A DNA stretch of 64,000 bases. Source: Enhygromyxa salina. GTDB taxonomy: Bacteria > Myxococcota_A > Polyangia > Nannocystales > Nannocystaceae. Shown here in pieces: positions 43,311-53,617 of this stretch. Location of the stretch: assembly GCF_000737335.2 (NCBI RefSeq), contig NZ_JMCC02000037.1, positions 30,015 through 94,014 on the forward strand, read 5' to 3'. The position numbers and the translations under genes were made by a program. Every line of letters starts with the position of its first letter. Positions within the stretch are counted from its first letter, which is position 1. The notes under the pieces are model-generated. The model saw only the letters and a list, made by a program, of their open reading frames with translations. It did no database searches and was not told the DNA's origin.

Positions 43311-43328
43311 GCCCAGGTTGTAGCGTCC

Positions 43329-43526
43329 TCAGTCGCCGCCCGCGACCACGCCGTGGTCGCGGCTGTTGACGTGGGCGTTTCGATAGCTGTATCCGGCGCG
43401 AACGGCCGCGGCGCCGACGTTGGTCCAGGCCTGGTCGCCTGGGTGGAGGATCTGAAGCCCGTCCTGCGCGTGCTGGCGCAGCAGCGCGTTACGGTTGGCG
43501 CCCGCATCCTTGAACTGCGTGGTGCG
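43329..43526 (-). pseudogene. 3' fragment of an unknown gene
   Basis: From about 43526 to TGA 43329 the minus strand reads QFKDAGANRNALLRQHAQDG then LQILHPGDQAWTNVGAAA and AGYSYRNAHVNSRDHGVVAG. It looks like genuine protein but lies in a different frame from the decarboxylase-like gene that runs into it. Family unknown. It appears to be the tail of a lost gene joined to the 3' end of the upstream one. Confidence 0.5.
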
Positions 43527-44316
43527 CAGGGTAGAACCAGCTTGGGTAGATTAGGCTGATCGAGTACTGCATGCGCAACGAGAACGCGCCGAGCGGAGAC
43601 TCAACGATGCTCGGACTCCAACCGCTGCGGGGGAATCGGCCGGTTGGCAAGGCCGTGAGGTAGGAGCGATAGATTTTTAGCGAGCTGCGCAGGGGTTGAA
43701 CACGCGCCTGCGACCAACGGCGGGCAAAGTCAGAGCAAACGAAGACTGGGCCCATGCCTAGCGGTAGCATCGTGAGCATCGGTTGCTGCAAGAGCTCGTA
43801 CATGGGCCCGAACTCCGGGAACTCGGTGGCCGGCAGTTCACCCCCGGTCGGCTCGTACTCCAACGACACCAGCGGTGCGCCGCTACCGAGTTGGCTCACG
43901 AGAAATTTGCCGTCGGCGGTGTCAATCGAGACGAGTTCCTTCTGAAATCCCCAGAACATGCGACCTCCGAGCATCGCCAGCACATTGTTGAGCAACAACC
44001 TCGGCATATAGAAGAAAGGACCCGCTGGAACCGGGTTGATCATCGTTGAAGTTGTATAAACATGAGGGATACCAACGACGTGCTCGTTATAGGTCATGCT
44101 CGGCAGTGGCGTCGGAATGTTCATATGTAGCTGTAGCATGTCATAGAACCACATCGTTACGGGATGGGTTCCGGGCCGAGTCAAGCTCTGCGAGCCAAGG
44201 GTCATCCCGTAGGGTAGAAGCGCCTCAACCAGCCTTGTGGGAAGCGCGAGCGTGAGCGCGCGGACAGTGCTGTTGGCCAGGAGACGGATGTTGGCGTAGG
44301 GACCTACGAACTGCAT
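43489..44316 (-). CDS. Acetoacetate-decarboxylase-like protein
   Basis: 275 residues from ATG 44316, preferred for the GAGG site about ten bases upstream. MFWGFQKEL, LGSGAPLVSLEYEPTGGELP and SLRMQYSISLIYP recall the acetoacetate decarboxylase superfamily barrel (including the FWGxxKE block), whose members include decarboxylases and aldolase-dehydratases. The Schiff-base Lys could be the one in FQKEL, but alignment would be needed. The last about ten residues (HHAVQGCGRQP) overlap the unrelated tail fragment and may not be original. Family call is tentative. Confidence 0.5.
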   Translation of the reverse strand: MQFVGPYANIRLLANSTVRALTLALPTRLVEALLPYGMTLGSQSLTRPGTHPVTMWFYDMLQLHMNIPTPLPSMTYNEHVVGIPHVYTTSTMINPVPAGPFFYMPRLLLNNVLAMLGGRMFWGFQKELVSIDTADGKFLVSQLGSGAPLVSLEYEPTGGELPATEFPEFGPMYELLQQPMLTMLPLGMGPVFVCSDFARRWSQARVQPLRSSLKIYRSYLTALPTGRFPRSGWSPSIVESPLGAFSLRMQYSISLIYPSWFYPAHHAVQGCGRQP

Positions 44317-44607
44317 ATTGATGGGCCTCAAAAGTAAGGGTACACGAGCGCTGCCAGGATGCGCCAGGCGCAATACTTCGACGCTCGCTAGGAATGACCC
44401 GGGTCTGCTCGCCAGAGGGACCAGGCGGCATGCGCGCGCAACTCCTCGGGTTCGCTGGTCTAAAGGACAAGTGAAAGCCCTTGTCTTGGTCAGGCGGAAG
44501 CCGGACTACGGTGTTGATGGCGCTGTGCAGGCGGGTCTCGTTGTCTTCTCGACCACGACCCAAGCTGAGCCGCCATCGGGTATCATGGCGGTGAAGGGTG
44601 AAGCGAC

Positions 44608-44853
44608 ATGTACGAACGGCACCATACGGACCTCCCTCCCCGCCATCATTTCAATCCGCCAAACGGCGCAGCAGCACCCTTCGTCGGATTGTTCCAAGTC
44701 CCCATGTACTGGACCCAGCAGCTGTATGCGGAGTGGTTCATGCTATGGGGTCTGGGTCGAGGCGCGACGAGTCGTGACTGGTGGAACAACCCCGAGGAGA
44801 GCGACCCCTACCACGACTGGGCACGTCACGTCTGCGCGCAGCGTTTTTCCTAG
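44608..44853 (+). CDS. Small His/Trp-rich protein, 3' end set by a MITE
   Basis: 81 residues from ATG 44608 with a weak AAGGG-type site. Composition is unusual: HHTDLPPRHHFNPPNGAAAP, MYWTQQLYAEWFMLWGLG and WWNNPEESDPYHDW. Its TAG stop is created by the first bases (CTAG) of the inserted element at 44850, so the original protein may have been longer or ended differently. No family recognised. Confidence 0.45.
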   Translation: MYERHHTDLPPRHHFNPPNGAAAPFVGLFQVPMYWTQQLYAEWFMLWGLGRGATSRDWWNNPEESDPYHDWARHVCAQRFS

Positions 44854-44996
44854 GAGCCCGTGGTGCAATGCATCGCGTCGCCTCGCGCCGGAATTTTCGT
44901 CGAGGGCGAGGCGCTGAAACGCAGCTGTACCGGGCGTACTGCAAGTTTCGGCAACACTGCCCTCGGCGAAAAGGCCATTGCACCACGGGCTCCTAG
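44850..44996 (+). mobile_element. MITE-like element, copy 1 (147 bp)
   Basis: Both ends read CTAGGAGCCCGTGGTGCAAT (one inverted), a terminal inverted repeat of about 20 bp. CTAG at each end could be a 4-bp target duplication, as made by IS5-type (YTAR) transposases. The interior lacks a gene and can fold on itself. It is nearly identical to the inverted copy at 63463-63623, lacking about 19 bp near one end. It ends two bases before the stop codon of the giant sensor kinase and supplies the stop of the small gene on the other side. Confidence 0.8.
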
Positions 44997-44997
44997 C

Positions 44998-47900
44998 CTA
45001 GCGGTCGGCGGGGGGGTGGCGAGGCAGGCTAACGACAAACTCGCTAAATTGTCCGGGCTCGGTCTCGAGCTTGATCGTCCCGCCGTGGGCGTGAACGATG
45101 TCGTTGCTGATCGAAAGCCCGAGGCCCGCGCCTCGATCGGGTGGCTTGGTCGTGAAGAAAGGCGAGAAGATCTGCTCGCGGATCTCGGGCCGAATGCCCG
45201 AGCCGTTGTCACGGATCGTGATGGAAACGACGTCGTCCACGCCGCGGGCATGAATATCAACCCGAGGCGCCGGACCTCGGGGCTCCGTCCTTGCCCGCTC
45301 GCGGGCGGCCTGAAGTGCGTTCATGACAATGTTGATCAGCGCACGACTCAGGGCACCGGGAGAGCCCCACAGCACCCCCGCATCATCTCGGACCTCGCAG
45401 ACGAGTGTGGTATTGGAGTCGAAATCCTGACTCCGCTCATTGTGCAGGGCGAGCTGCTGAACGTCGTGGAGCAGCAGCTTGACGACGACTTCTTGTCGTT
45501 CCCCACCGTCCGTGGGCGAGAGTGCCCGCATACTGGAGACGATCTTCTCCACGCGCATGCCGTGGGTGCGCACCGTGCTCGTGACTCGATCCAGATCGGC
45601 AAGCAGTTCGGTGACGCGCTCGCGGGTCGGTGAGTCGAGGGCGTCAAAGCTGGCTCGCAGCACCTCGTCGAGTTCCTGCTCGATCTCCTGGGCGACCTCG
45701 CTAAAGTTGACGATGATGTTGAGTGGATTGCGGATCTCGTGGGCGATACCGGAGGTCAGAACGCCGAGCGACGCGAGCTTCTCTTGGGTGACGATCCGGG
45801 CCTGCGTGGTCTTGAGAGTCTCGAGTGTGCTTGCGAGCTCGAGATTTCGCTCGTTGAGGGCCGCGGTCCGCTCGCGGACGCGCTCTTCGAGGCTGGCCGT
45901 GTGCTCCTCGAGCCGGGCGTAGAGCCGCGCGTTCTCGATGGCGATCGCGGCCTGGCGCATCAAGGTCGCCAGCAGCTCGACCCGCTCAGGGCTGAATACG
46001 TGGGTGGCAAGGTTATTTTCGAGGTAGAGCACGCCGCTGAGCCGACCACGGAGCACGAGTGGGATGCACAACACCGACAACGGCCGGACCGCCTCGACGT
46101 AGGGGTCGCGGGTGTAGCGACCGGTCGTGCTCGCGTTGTCGAGTAGCACGGTCGTCTGCGTGCGAGCGACGTAGTTGACGATCGTCATGGGCACGCGATC
46201 CTCGACGGGGACTTCGTTGTCCGCCTCCTTGTCGAGAACGATCTCTTGCTCGTCACCGAGGTGCCCTTCGACCTCAATCTCCCACTGCCCGAGTCGGTCG
46301 GCAAGCAGCACCGCCCGTTGTGAGCCGGCATTGGCTAGGGTCGTGTCCATGAGCTTGTCGAGCAGCTGGTCGAGCACGACTTCGCTGGTCAGCAACGCCG
46401 AGGCACGCATCACGGCCTCGACATCGAGAGATTTGCGGACCGGCTCGTCGGCACCGACTCGGTGCCCGAGCAAGCCACCGAAGGTGTCGTCGAGCTGCCG
46501 GACCTTGGCCATCGCCTGCCAGCGCAAGAAGCCATGGCGCGCGGACTTGACATAGCTCGAGGCCGTAGCAATGCGCCCGAGGCGAAGGTAGTGCCGGGCC
46601 GCACGCTCGCACGCTATGGCCTGCTCGTGCACAAAGCCCTGCTCGCCGGCGCCGCGAATGGCCTGCTCGTAGAGCTCGTTCGCTCGCAGAGAATCGCCAA
46701 AAAAGGCCTGCTCTTCCGCGAGCAGAAGCTGGTGCTTGTGCAAGTAGTTGGCTGGGCCGAAGGCGGCCCAGCGGGCAAGCTTGCGCTCGATATCCGCCAC
46801 GCGCTCGCGCAAGCTCGCCGCGTTACCCGGCCGCTCGGCGGCGAGGGCCAGCAACGCCAACCCCTCGTAGAAATAGCAGACCGGCACGTTGGCGAAGGCT
46901 TGCACGGCCCCCTCGTTGAGACGAGCTGCCTCGGCGCTAGCGACCGCTCCGGCGTAGTCACCGAACCAATACCCGAGCATGCACTTCGCCATATAGATGG
47001 TATAGAGCAGAGCTGGCTGTTCTCGGTACTCGGGAATCTGACGATCCTCATCGAGCCGTTCGCCGACGAGCCGGAGCGGATCCACGGCGTCACCGTGCAA
47101 GTTGAGAGCCAGCTGGCTCCAAATCGACATGTACAAGACCGGCCACGGTTGGTCGAGCGCCTGCGCCAAATTGATGCACTCGCTGTGTAGCGCGATGACC
47201 TCGTCGAGAACGACCGTCCCGGCGAGCATGGGCGTACTCGAGACCTGATTCGCATGGAAGGCCGCGAATGCGATGTCACCCAATTCGAGGGCGTCATGAA
47301 TGCCACGCTGAAAAGCCTCGAGCGTGTCGCGCAGCGGCTCCTTCCAGTGGCGAATCGCCAGGTTGTAGGCTGTCATCGCCTGGACCCTGAGGCGCCGGTC
47401 AAAATAGCGCTCGGGCAGGTTTGCGGCGTTCTGCCCGATAGCGTAGCCACGCTCGACCTCGCCGAACTCCCCACAGAGGATGTTGGCAATGTAAACGTAG
47501 ACAAAGCCCGAGGCGAAGGAATTGCCGTAGCACACGCTCAGCCTCCCCATCATGAAGCAGACCTTGGGCCACAGCTGCGGCCTCGCAAGAAAGGTCGGCG
47601 CGTTCATGGTCGTCAGCAGCTCCATGGCGACGAGCTTGTCGGCGCTGGTCATCTCCGGCAACGTGGCGAGGTCCTCGACAGTGACACCCCGCTCGTCGAG
47701 GTCCGCGAAGAAGCCGCGACGTAGTTCGTCGGTGTCGTCGGGCAGGCCCTCCACGTCGACGCCGAGCTTAGCGAGCGTCGCCAGCGCGCGATCGATCGCT
47801 CCGTGGAAGTCGTTGCTCGAGATCTCGAAGAGGATACGTAGGCGCTCGATCTTTGCCGCGTCGAGGCGGTTTGAGATGTGGGTGAGCGCGGTCTCGGAGA

Positions 47901-50373
47901 GGCTCATCGCCCCATGGGTGTCATTGGACAGATAGCGGGCCTCGATCGCCGAGACGTGCAGTGAGAGCGTCAGCGGGTAGTGTTCGGTCCACCCAATTTC
48001 GCCCACGCGCGAGATGCCCTCGTCGAGGTAGGTGCGAGCGACGGCGTAGGCCGCCGAGGCCTGGGCCTTGAGCCCGGCGTCGAGGTTGAGCTGGGCGAGC
48101 TGGAGCTCGGCGCTGCGCTCGGACAACAGCGAGGCGCCGAGGTTGAGGTTGCTGACCACGTGGAAGAGCAGGTCGTTGAGACCGACTTCTTGGGCATGGG
48201 CGAGCAATCGCTGGCCGACTTCGAGGTGAAAGCTGGGCTTGTCCTCGTCGGGGATCATCGAGTAGGCCGCTTGATGAACCCGATCGTGCGCAAACTTGTA
48301 TTGAATCGGGAGAATCCCAGCGCTGCCTCGGGTGACCGCCGCGGCAGAGAAGCTCGCGCTCAGCGCCAACGGGACCTCGTGCTCCGTGCTCAGCGGGAGC
48401 ACCAACCCATCGCGCATCGGCTCCCAGAGCTGACGAGCGACGGTGTGCTCATCGACCTCGCCGACCACCGCCAGCAGCCCCAGCGAGAACCGAGCACCCA
48501 AGCAGGACGCATGCTGCAAGATGCGTTGGCTAGCCACCGGCAGCAGCTCGAGGCGGCTGAGTATGAGGGCAATGACGTTGTCGGAGACCCCGAGCGTGGC
48601 GATCGCGTCGAGGTCCCAGACCCAACGCCCCTGCTCATGCTCGAAAGACAACAACCCGCGCTCGACGAGGTGCTCGAGCATCTGAATCAAGAAGAATGGG
48701 TTGCCCGCGACCTTGCTATAGAGCAGATCAGACAGCGGTCGGGCTCGCGCCACGGAGCAACGTAGAGCGTCGGCCACGAACTCTTCGACGCTGTCGAGGG
48801 CGAGGGGGTCGAGGGTGATCGACTCGATCATCGTGCCGTCGCGTCGCAGCCCGTCTAGGACGAGGGTGAGCGGATGGGCCGCGTCGACTTCGTTGTCGCG
48901 ATAGGCGCCGATCAGCAACAGGTTCGCGGCCTGATCCCGTGAAAGCAGGCGCTCGGTCAGGGCCAGGGAGGGCGCGTCCGCCCACTGCAGGTCGTCGAGG
49001 AACAGGACCACGGGGTGCTCGGGCCTGGCGAATGCATCGACGGTCGCCTCTATCGCTAGATTGAAGCGGTTTTGCGTGAGCGCAGGATCGAGGGAAGGAA
49101 CCGGCGGTTGCGGACCGATGAGCAGCTCGAGCTCGGGGACGACCTCGATCACGACCTGTCCGTTGGCCCCGAGCCTCTTCAGGAGCGATTCCCGCCAACG
49201 GGCGACGGCTTCTTCGCTCTCGGTCAAGACCTGTCGGATGAGCTCCTGGAAGACCTCGACGAAGGCGCGATAGGGACTATGGCGCTGATACTGATCGAAT
49301 TTCCCCGTGGCGTAGTAGCCCGAGCGCCGGACGATCGACTGGTGGGCCTCGCGCACGAGCGCCGACTTGCCGATGCCCGAGTAGCCGCTGATCGTGACCA
49401 GCTGGCAGCCACCTTCGGCGGCTCGGTCGAACGCGGCGAGCAGACGTCGTGACTCCTCTTCGCGAGCGTAGAGACGCTGGGGAAATTCGAGACGCTCCGG
49501 CCTGTCCTCGCTGCCGGGCACAAAGCTGGTCTCGGAGGTGTGGTGGTGGCGGAGCTGACGACAGCGCTCGAGATCGGTCTTAATCCCGTGTGCGCTCTGA
49601 TAGCGATCGTCCGAGGCCTTGGCGAGCAGACGGGTCACGACCGTGGACAGCGGGCCTGCGAGCTGTGCCACCAACGCCTCGGGGGGCGTTGGTGGCTGGG
49701 CGATGTGCATGTGGACGAGTTCGACGGGGTCTGTGGAAGCAAAGGGCCGCCGGCCGGTGAACAGTTCGTAGAGTGTGACGCCGAGCGAATAGAAGTCCGT
49801 TCGGTGGTCGACCGCGCGATTGATCCTCCCGGTCTGCTCCGGCGAAATGTAGGCAAGGTCGAGGTCGAGGTCGGTCGGACTGGCCAGGCGCTGCGGCGCA
49901 TGAGACAGCTCGGAGGCGCCAAAAAAGTCGGTGACGACCACCCGCGGGGGATCGAGCTCGATGTAGATGTTGTCGGGCTTCAACTGGCGATGCGTAATGC
50001 CCGCGGCGTGAATTCGTCCGAGCACGCTGGTGAGGTCGATGGCGAGATCGATGGCGAGGTCGAGGCCGAGCGGGCCGAGGTTCAGTGACTCGCGCAAGCT
50101 CCGGCCAGGGAGGTCCGCGAAGACCAGGACCAGGCGATCGCTGTCGTGCTCCAGGGCGATGGCTTGCGCGATGCCTGGCGACTCGAGCTTCTTGCTGAGC
50201 TCGAATTCCCGGGTCAGACTGGCATACTCGCTGAGCGAGGGCAGCTCGCTCGTGAGCAGCTTGATGACGACGGCCCGTCCAGTGGCGCGCTCACGGCCGC
50301 GGTAGAGCGTCCAGCGTGCTCGCTGCGTGAGGGGTTCCGCGAGTTCATAGTGCTGCAGCTTCGGTGGGTTCAT
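44998..50373 (-). CDS. Kinase-like/AAA-ATPase/GAF/histidine kinase sensor
   Basis: 1,791 residues from ATG 50373. Order: kinase fold (about 10-270); AAA ATPase with Walker [10 protein letters not shown] (about 331) and Walker [16 protein letters not shown]; long TPR-like region (about 700-1300); GAF (about 1335-1490); coiled coil; HisKA with His in [12 protein letters not shown] (about 1543); HATPase_c ending [18 protein letters not shown]. The kinase keeps VVIKLL Lys, but the catalytic loop is THRQLKPDN (Asp to Gln) and the magnesium motif is TDFFGAS (DFF for DFG). It is likely a pseudokinase or a very altered kinase. Such giant hybrid sensors are frequent in myxobacteria and cyanobacteria. 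No response regulator adjoins. Confidence 0.93.
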   Translation of the reverse strand: MNPPKLQHYELAEPLTQRARWTLYRGRERATGRAVVIKLLTSELPSLSEYASLTREFELSKKLESPGIAQAIALEHDSDRLVLVFADLPGRSLRESLNLGPLGLDLAIDLAIDLTSVLGRIHAAGITHRQLKPDNIYIELDPPRVVVTDFFGASELSHAPQRLASPTDLDLDLAYISPEQTGRINRAVDHRTDFYSLGVTLYELFTGRRPFASTDPVELVHMHIAQPPTPPEALVAQLAGPLSTVVTRLLAKASDDRYQSAHGIKTDLERCRQLRHHHTSETSFVPGSEDRPERLEFPQRLYAREEESRRLLAAFDRAAEGGCQLVTISGYSGIGKSALVREAHQSIVRRSGYYATGKFDQYQRHSPYRAFVEVFQELIRQVLTESEEAVARWRESLLKRLGANGQVVIEVVPELELLIGPQPPVPSLDPALTQNRFNLAIEATVDAFARPEHPVVLFLDDLQWADAPSLALTERLLSRDQAANLLLIGAYRDNEVDAAHPLTLVLDGLRRDGTMIESITLDPLALDSVEEFVADALRCSVARARPLSDLLYSKVAGNPFFLIQMLEHLVERGLLSFEHEQGRWVWDLDAIATLGVSDNVIALILSRLELLPVASQRILQHASCLGARFSLGLLAVVGEVDEHTVARQLWEPMRDGLVLPLSTEHEVPLALSASFSAAAVTRGSAGILPIQYKFAHDRVHQAAYSMIPDEDKPSFHLEVGQRLLAHAQEVGLNDLLFHVVSNLNLGASLLSERSAELQLAQLNLDAGLKAQASAAYAVARTYLDEGISRVGEIGWTEHYPLTLSLHVSAIEARYLSNDTHGAMSLSETALTHISNRLDAAKIERLRILFEISSNDFHGAIDRALATLAKLGVDVEGLPDDTDELRRGFFADLDERGVTVEDLATLPEMTSADKLVAMELLTTMNAPTFLARPQLWPKVCFMMGRLSVCYGNSFASGFVYVYIANILCGEFGEVERGYAIGQNAANLPERYFDRRLRVQAMTAYNLAIRHWKEPLRDTLEAFQRGIHDALELGDIAFAAFHANQVSSTPMLAGTVVLDEVIALHSECINLAQALDQPWPVLYMSIWSQLALNLHGDAVDPLRLVGERLDEDRQIPEYREQPALLYTIYMAKCMLGYWFGDYAGAVASAEAARLNEGAVQAFANVPVCYFYEGLALLALAAERPGNAASLRERVADIERKLARWAAFGPANYLHKHQLLLAEEQAFFGDSLRANELYEQAIRGAGEQGFVHEQAIACERAARHYLRLGRIATASSYVKSARHGFLRWQAMAKVRQLDDTFGGLLGHRVGADEPVRKSLDVEAVMRASALLTSEVVLDQLLDKLMDTTLANAGSQRAVLLADRLGQWEIEVEGHLGDEQEIVLDKEADNEVPVEDRVPMTIVNYVARTQTTVLLDNASTTGRYTRDPYVEAVRPLSVLCIPLVLRGRLSGVLYLENNLATHVFSPERVELLATLMRQAAIAIENARLYARLEEHTASLEERVRERTAALNERNLELASTLETLKTTQARIVTQEKLASLGVLTSGIAHEIRNPLNIIVNFSEVAQEIEQELDEVLRASFDALDSPTRERVTELLADLDRVTSTVRTHGMRVEKIVSSMRALSPTDGGERQEVVVKLLLHDVQQLALHNERSQDFDSNTTLVCEVRDDAGVLWGSPGALSRALINIVMNALQAARERARTEPRGPAPRVDIHARGVDDVVSITIRDNGSGIRPEIREQIFSPFFTTKPPDRGAGLGLSISNDIVHAHGGTIKLETEPGQFSEFVVSLPRHPPADR

Positions 50374-50668
50374 CGAATGACCTGCCCGTTCGTTTGTCGT
50401 GGGTCTGGAACCCGCCGCCAACCGGTACCGGGTACGCGAAAGAAGAAGGTAGGAGCGGGGGGCGAGAGCGACGTAGCCGGTAGATCCCTCGCCTCGATTG
50501 TCTCAGGTTCGATGGCAGTTGGGGAGCAGGATCGACCCGGATGGCTGTGGGCTTGGCCAAACCCCCGCCGCCAAGGGCCCATCGAGTGTCGACCTACGCG
50601 TAGACAACCTAGCAGCCCGCGGCCTGAGGTCTTTCAGCTGCGGCGACTCGGGCCTACTATGTCTTCAA

Positions 50669-50688
50669 GGGGGCTTTCAAAAGCCCCC
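50669..50688 (-). terminator. Strong short hairpin, possible terminator
   Basis: GGGGGCTTT-CA-AAAGCCCCC is a perfect 9-bp stem with a 2-nt loop, about 120 bp past the stop of the lipoprotein gene 50811-51515. GC-rich stem fits a terminator, but a following U-tract is absent. Confidence 0.45.
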
Positions 50689-50746
50689 CTCGCTTCGGCG
50701 GCGGAGCCCCCTTCGCTCACCCCAAACGCTCGCCTATCGGCTCGTA

Positions 50747-50797
50747 CTAGCCCCAAATCACTCACCTTTTCCAATTCAGCGCTTGATTTGGGACTAG
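50747..50797. repeat. 14-bp inverted repeat bounded by CTAG
   Basis: CTAGCCCCAAATCA (50747-50760) faces TGATTTGGGACTAG (50784-50797), 13 of 14 complementary. It sits 14 bp after the stop of the next minus-strand gene and is less GC-rich than its surroundings. It could be that gene's terminator or the ends of a tiny insertion. Confidence 0.5.
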
Positions 50798-50810
50798 CGC
50801 GGCGCCGAGC

Positions 50811-51515
50811 TCAGTTGAGGACCTCGAACGAGAACGCCCGATAGTCTCCCGGGCAGATGTCGCCGATCGGGGCGCTGGGGTCGGTGAGCTGGATGCAGCG
50901 ATCGTACTTGAGCGAGCGCATCTGGCCGTACAGCTTGGTCCAGCCCGAGGTCGTGGCGCCGTAGCCGTTGGTCTGAATCCAGGCCGCGGCGTCGCCGATG
51001 CCGTTGATGGAGTCGCACACGACGCTGTCGTCGTTCTTCATCTTGAGGAATCGGCCCGTCGGGTTCCCGTTCAGGTCGAGCGCCTCGAACTGGCGCTCGT
51101 CTTGGCCATCGTTGTCGACGTCGACGACGTGAACGAGCCAGGCGTAGCCCGCAGTTGGATTGGGTGGGGCGGGCGTGGCGGAGACCGTGGCCAGGTCGGG
51201 GCAGCCGATGAAGCCCCGCTGGCGGTTGTTGAGCTGGACGACGTCACCATCGGAGAGCGCGCTGAGGTAACCGAAGCTCGTCCACGACCACATCTGGACG
51301 ACGGGTTGCTGCTGTTGGCCCTGCGGGGAGGCGAGCAGAACGGCTGGGTCGCTCGGCGTCGACGTGTGACCGTCGAGCTCCACGATGTCGAGGTCGGAGT
51401 CCTCGACATCGAGCGCGAGCTCGGTGTCGGGACGCTCTTCGAGATCACACGCGGTGAAGGCAGTGAGGGCGCTGGCGCTGAGAACGATGCGAAGGGAGAG
51501 ATGAATTCGTGACAT
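50811..51515 (-). CDS. Lipoprotein of unknown function
   Basis: 234 residues from ATG 51515. Lipoprotein signal LRIVLSASALTAFTACDLEE (Cys about 23), then an acidic spacer (LALDVEDSDLDIVELDGH). The mature domain is beta-rich with GFIGCPDLATV, HVVDVDNDGQDERQFEALDL and KYDRCIQLTDPSAP. 'DVDNDGQDE' resembles a Ca-binding dockerin-like or VCBS loop, but only one is visible. No family recognised. Confidence 0.75.
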   Translation of the reverse strand: MSRIHLSLRIVLSASALTAFTACDLEERPDTELALDVEDSDLDIVELDGHTSTPSDPAVLLASPQGQQQQPVVQMWSWTSFGYLSALSDGDVVQLNNRQRGFIGCPDLATVSATPAPPNPTAGYAWLVHVVDVDNDGQDERQFEALDLNGNPTGRFLKMKNDDSVVCDSINGIGDAAAWIQTNGYGATTSGWTKLYGQMRSLKYDRCIQLTDPSAPIGDICPGDYRAFSFEVLN

Positions 51516-51684
51516 TGTGGCTTCTGCTTTCGATGGTTGGGGGAGCACTTCTCGGCTCCGAATGGACTGTCCGGTGACCCTCGAAAACAATTAGAAAAAC
51601 CCGCTAGAAGCTCGCGTGTGCACGCGGAAGGCCCGCTTCTCCAGACCTCAACGAGACGCTCTGCCTTGACAGGCCCAGCCCGCC

Positions 51685-52116
51685 GTGAGCACATGCAGCA
51701 TGTCGTTCACGCTGAGTATCGAAGGCAACGAACAGACCTACGCCAACCAGGATCTTCCCGCGCGACTCGCCGATGTCGCCAGCGAGACGATCGAGTTCCT
51801 GATTCTCACGCGAGACACGACCGGCGAGTACATCCAGTCCACGGGCGCGTACGGCCGGCTCGTCGTCGAACGGCGGGATCAGGCGACAGGCGCCTGGAAG
51901 CACTACAGGATCTACCGCCGCGGGGGCGCAACCCGACGCCTCCCTGCGCGGGTCCCCGGCTACGAAGGTTATCCCGACCGAGAGGTGCTCGATGTCGACG
52001 ATGTCGCTGGCTTGTTCGCCGACTTCGTCAGGGGGAAGCCGACTTCGGCCGGCTTCGAATTGCTCGATGTGAGCGCCGAGATGGGGCTCGAGGACGGGAG
52101 CGCGGGCGAAGCGTAG
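51685..52116 (+). CDS. Small hypothetical protein
   Basis: 143 residues from GTG 51685 (ATG 51700 is also good). Mixed alpha/beta with SFTLSIEGNEQTYANQDL, ETIEFLILTRDTTGEYIQST and EVLDVDDVAGLFADFVRGK. It has no signal peptide and no catalytic motif. The rhythm resembles immunity-like or Imm-type small proteins, but that is not proof. Divergent from the lipoprotein gene at 50811. Confidence 0.55.
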   Translation: MSTCSMSFTLSIEGNEQTYANQDLPARLADVASETIEFLILTRDTTGEYIQSTGAYGRLVVERRDQATGAWKHYRIYRRGGATRRLPARVPGYEGYPDREVLDVDDVAGLFADFVRGKPTSAGFELLDVSAEMGLEDGSAGEA

Positions 52117-52303
52117 ACGCGCTCGGGCTCGATCTTGTCGCGGCTGTTTGGGCGCCCGCGGGGCCGCTGATGGGCCCTAACCGCCGTCGACCACCCAGCC
52201 GGGTTCAGCGCACAGCTGGGGTCCTGCGCATCGAGCATGACGGTCTCGTCGGCGAGTCGCGACCGACATGGGAAGGTGCGCCCGCGCGAGTATGCTCCGG
52301 GCC

Positions 52304-53383
52304 ATGCACTCCGCTCGTGTCCAGCGTCAACATCGTCCACGCACCGTGCTGGTCTGCCTTGGGATCCTCACCACGATCGGCTGTGGCGCGAGCGCGTCAG
52401 ACACCTCGAGCGAGACCAGCGGACCTGGCTCCGAGTCAGGTGCGCACGAGACCGACGAGACCGGCTCCAGCGAGACCAGCTCCAGCGAGACCAGCTCCAG
52501 CGAGACCGAGGGCACCGACACCGACACCGATCCAAACGCGTGCTGGACCGACCTCGAATTTGGTCAGCACGAGGTGCTCTACGACGGCTTCAGCGGCGGC
52601 AGCGAGGGCATCGCGTTTGGTGCGTCCGACGGCCTGCTCTACGCCAGCTCCCACGGTCGAGTGTGGCGCGTGAGCGCGGACGGCAGCGCGAGCGAGTTCA
52701 CCTCGATCCCCCACGCAGTCGGGTTCGCGGCGATCGCCAGCGGCGGGTTTGTGGTCGCCTCGATCGGCGAGTTCGGATCCCCGGATGGGGCGGTCTACGC
52801 GGTCGACCCGAGCGGCGACGCATCGATCCTCGCAGCCGGGATCGACAACGCAAACTTCGTGGTCATCGCCCCCGACGGCAGCGCCCTGGTCTCCGACGAC
52901 CTCGACACCCGGATCTTCCGCGTGACCTCGACCGGCGAGGTCACGGTCGTGATCCAGGACGTGCCCTCGCCCAACGGCATGGGCTACAGCCCCGACGGCG
53001 CCAGCTTCTATGTGGCCTCGACCTTCACCCAGCAGGGCCAGCTGACCCGCTTCGACGTCGGGCCAGACGGGCTCCCGATCGAGGCCAGCGCGATCGAGAT
53101 CATGCACTTGGGCATGGGCTCGACGCCCGATGGGATCGCCATCGACGTCGACAACATGGTCTACGTCGCCGCCAACTTGCGCGGTGAGATCTGGCGCATC
53201 GACGGCAGCGTGAGCGAGCTGAGCACTGGCGAGCTGGTCGCGGACGAGCTCGGCTTCGTGGCCAGCCTCGCGTTTGGACGCGGGCCCGGATTCGATCCCT
53301 GCTCGCTCTACGCCACCCAACTCTCGGACCCGCTGCTGCAGCGTGTGTATGTCGGGGTCCGCGGGTCTGAGCTCTACTACTGA
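52304..53383 (+). CDS. SMP-30/NHL-like beta-propeller lipoprotein
   Basis: 359 residues from ATG 52304. Signal TVLVCLGILTTIGCGAS (Cys about 27); a Ser/Glu/Thr linker (ETGSSETSSSETSSSETEG) spans about 35-75. The propeller has the gluconolactonase/NHL rhythm: GGSEGIAFGASDGLLYASSH, GFAAIASGGFVVASIGEFGS, SPNGMGYSPDGASFYVAST, TPDGIAIDVDNMVYVAA. The acidic metal residues of SMP-30 seem present in outline (E, N and D in these strands). Lactonase activity is possible; a binding role is as likely. Confidence 0.82.
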   Translation: MHSARVQRQHRPRTVLVCLGILTTIGCGASASDTSSETSGPGSESGAHETDETGSSETSSSETSSSETEGTDTDTDPNACWTDLEFGQHEVLYDGFSGGSEGIAFGASDGLLYASSHGRVWRVSADGSASEFTSIPHAVGFAAIASGGFVVASIGEFGSPDGAVYAVDPSGDASILAAGIDNANFVVIAPDGSALVSDDLDTRIFRVTSTGEVTVVIQDVPSPNGMGYSPDGASFYVASTFTQQGQLTRFDVGPDGLPIEASAIEIMHLGMGSTPDGIAIDVDNMVYVAANLRGEIWRIDGSVSELSTGELVADELGFVASLAFGRGPGFDPCSLYATQLSDPLLQRVYVGVRGSELYY

Positions 53384-53437
53384 TCGTCAATCAACGCCGC
53401 CGCGACGCGAGCGTGGCGGATCCGTCACGCTCGCCGC

Positions 53438-53617
53438 ATGTCGCGACGGCTCATCACTCTGCTCCTCGTGTGTGCCCCGCTCCTGTCGGCCTGTGGCCCC
53501 GCCTGGACGATCACGATCCCCGACGCCAAGCAGCTATGCGGGACCTGCCCACGCGCGAGCAACTGCCTGTTGGCACGGCGCAATGGGCAGAATGGGCAGC
53601 GCCGAACGGTGCGACCT
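53438..53617 (+). pseudogene. Lipoprotein N-terminal fragment
   Basis: ATG 53438 begins a good lipoprotein signal (RRLITLLLVCAPLLSACGPA, Cys about 19), then WTITIPDAKQLCGTCPRASN. At about 53590 the sequence reaches the end of the convergent DUF1254 gene and no longer looks like its own protein, although the frame stays open to 54352. Probably a 3'-truncated gene. A real product ending by overlap cannot be excluded. Confidence 0.5.

Larger units (their letters stand above)
50374..50810. other. Gene-free stretch with two inverted repeats
   Basis: Between the giant sensor gene start and the stop of the next minus-strand gene. It should include the sensor's promoter, though no boxes are clear. 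Structures are the hairpin at 50669-50688 and the inverted repeat at 50747-50797. Confidence 0.45.

Noticed and set aside
44860..45633. A plus-strand gene beginning in the MITE
   Set aside because: It is antisense to the histidine-kinase domain and has no ribosome site or domain.
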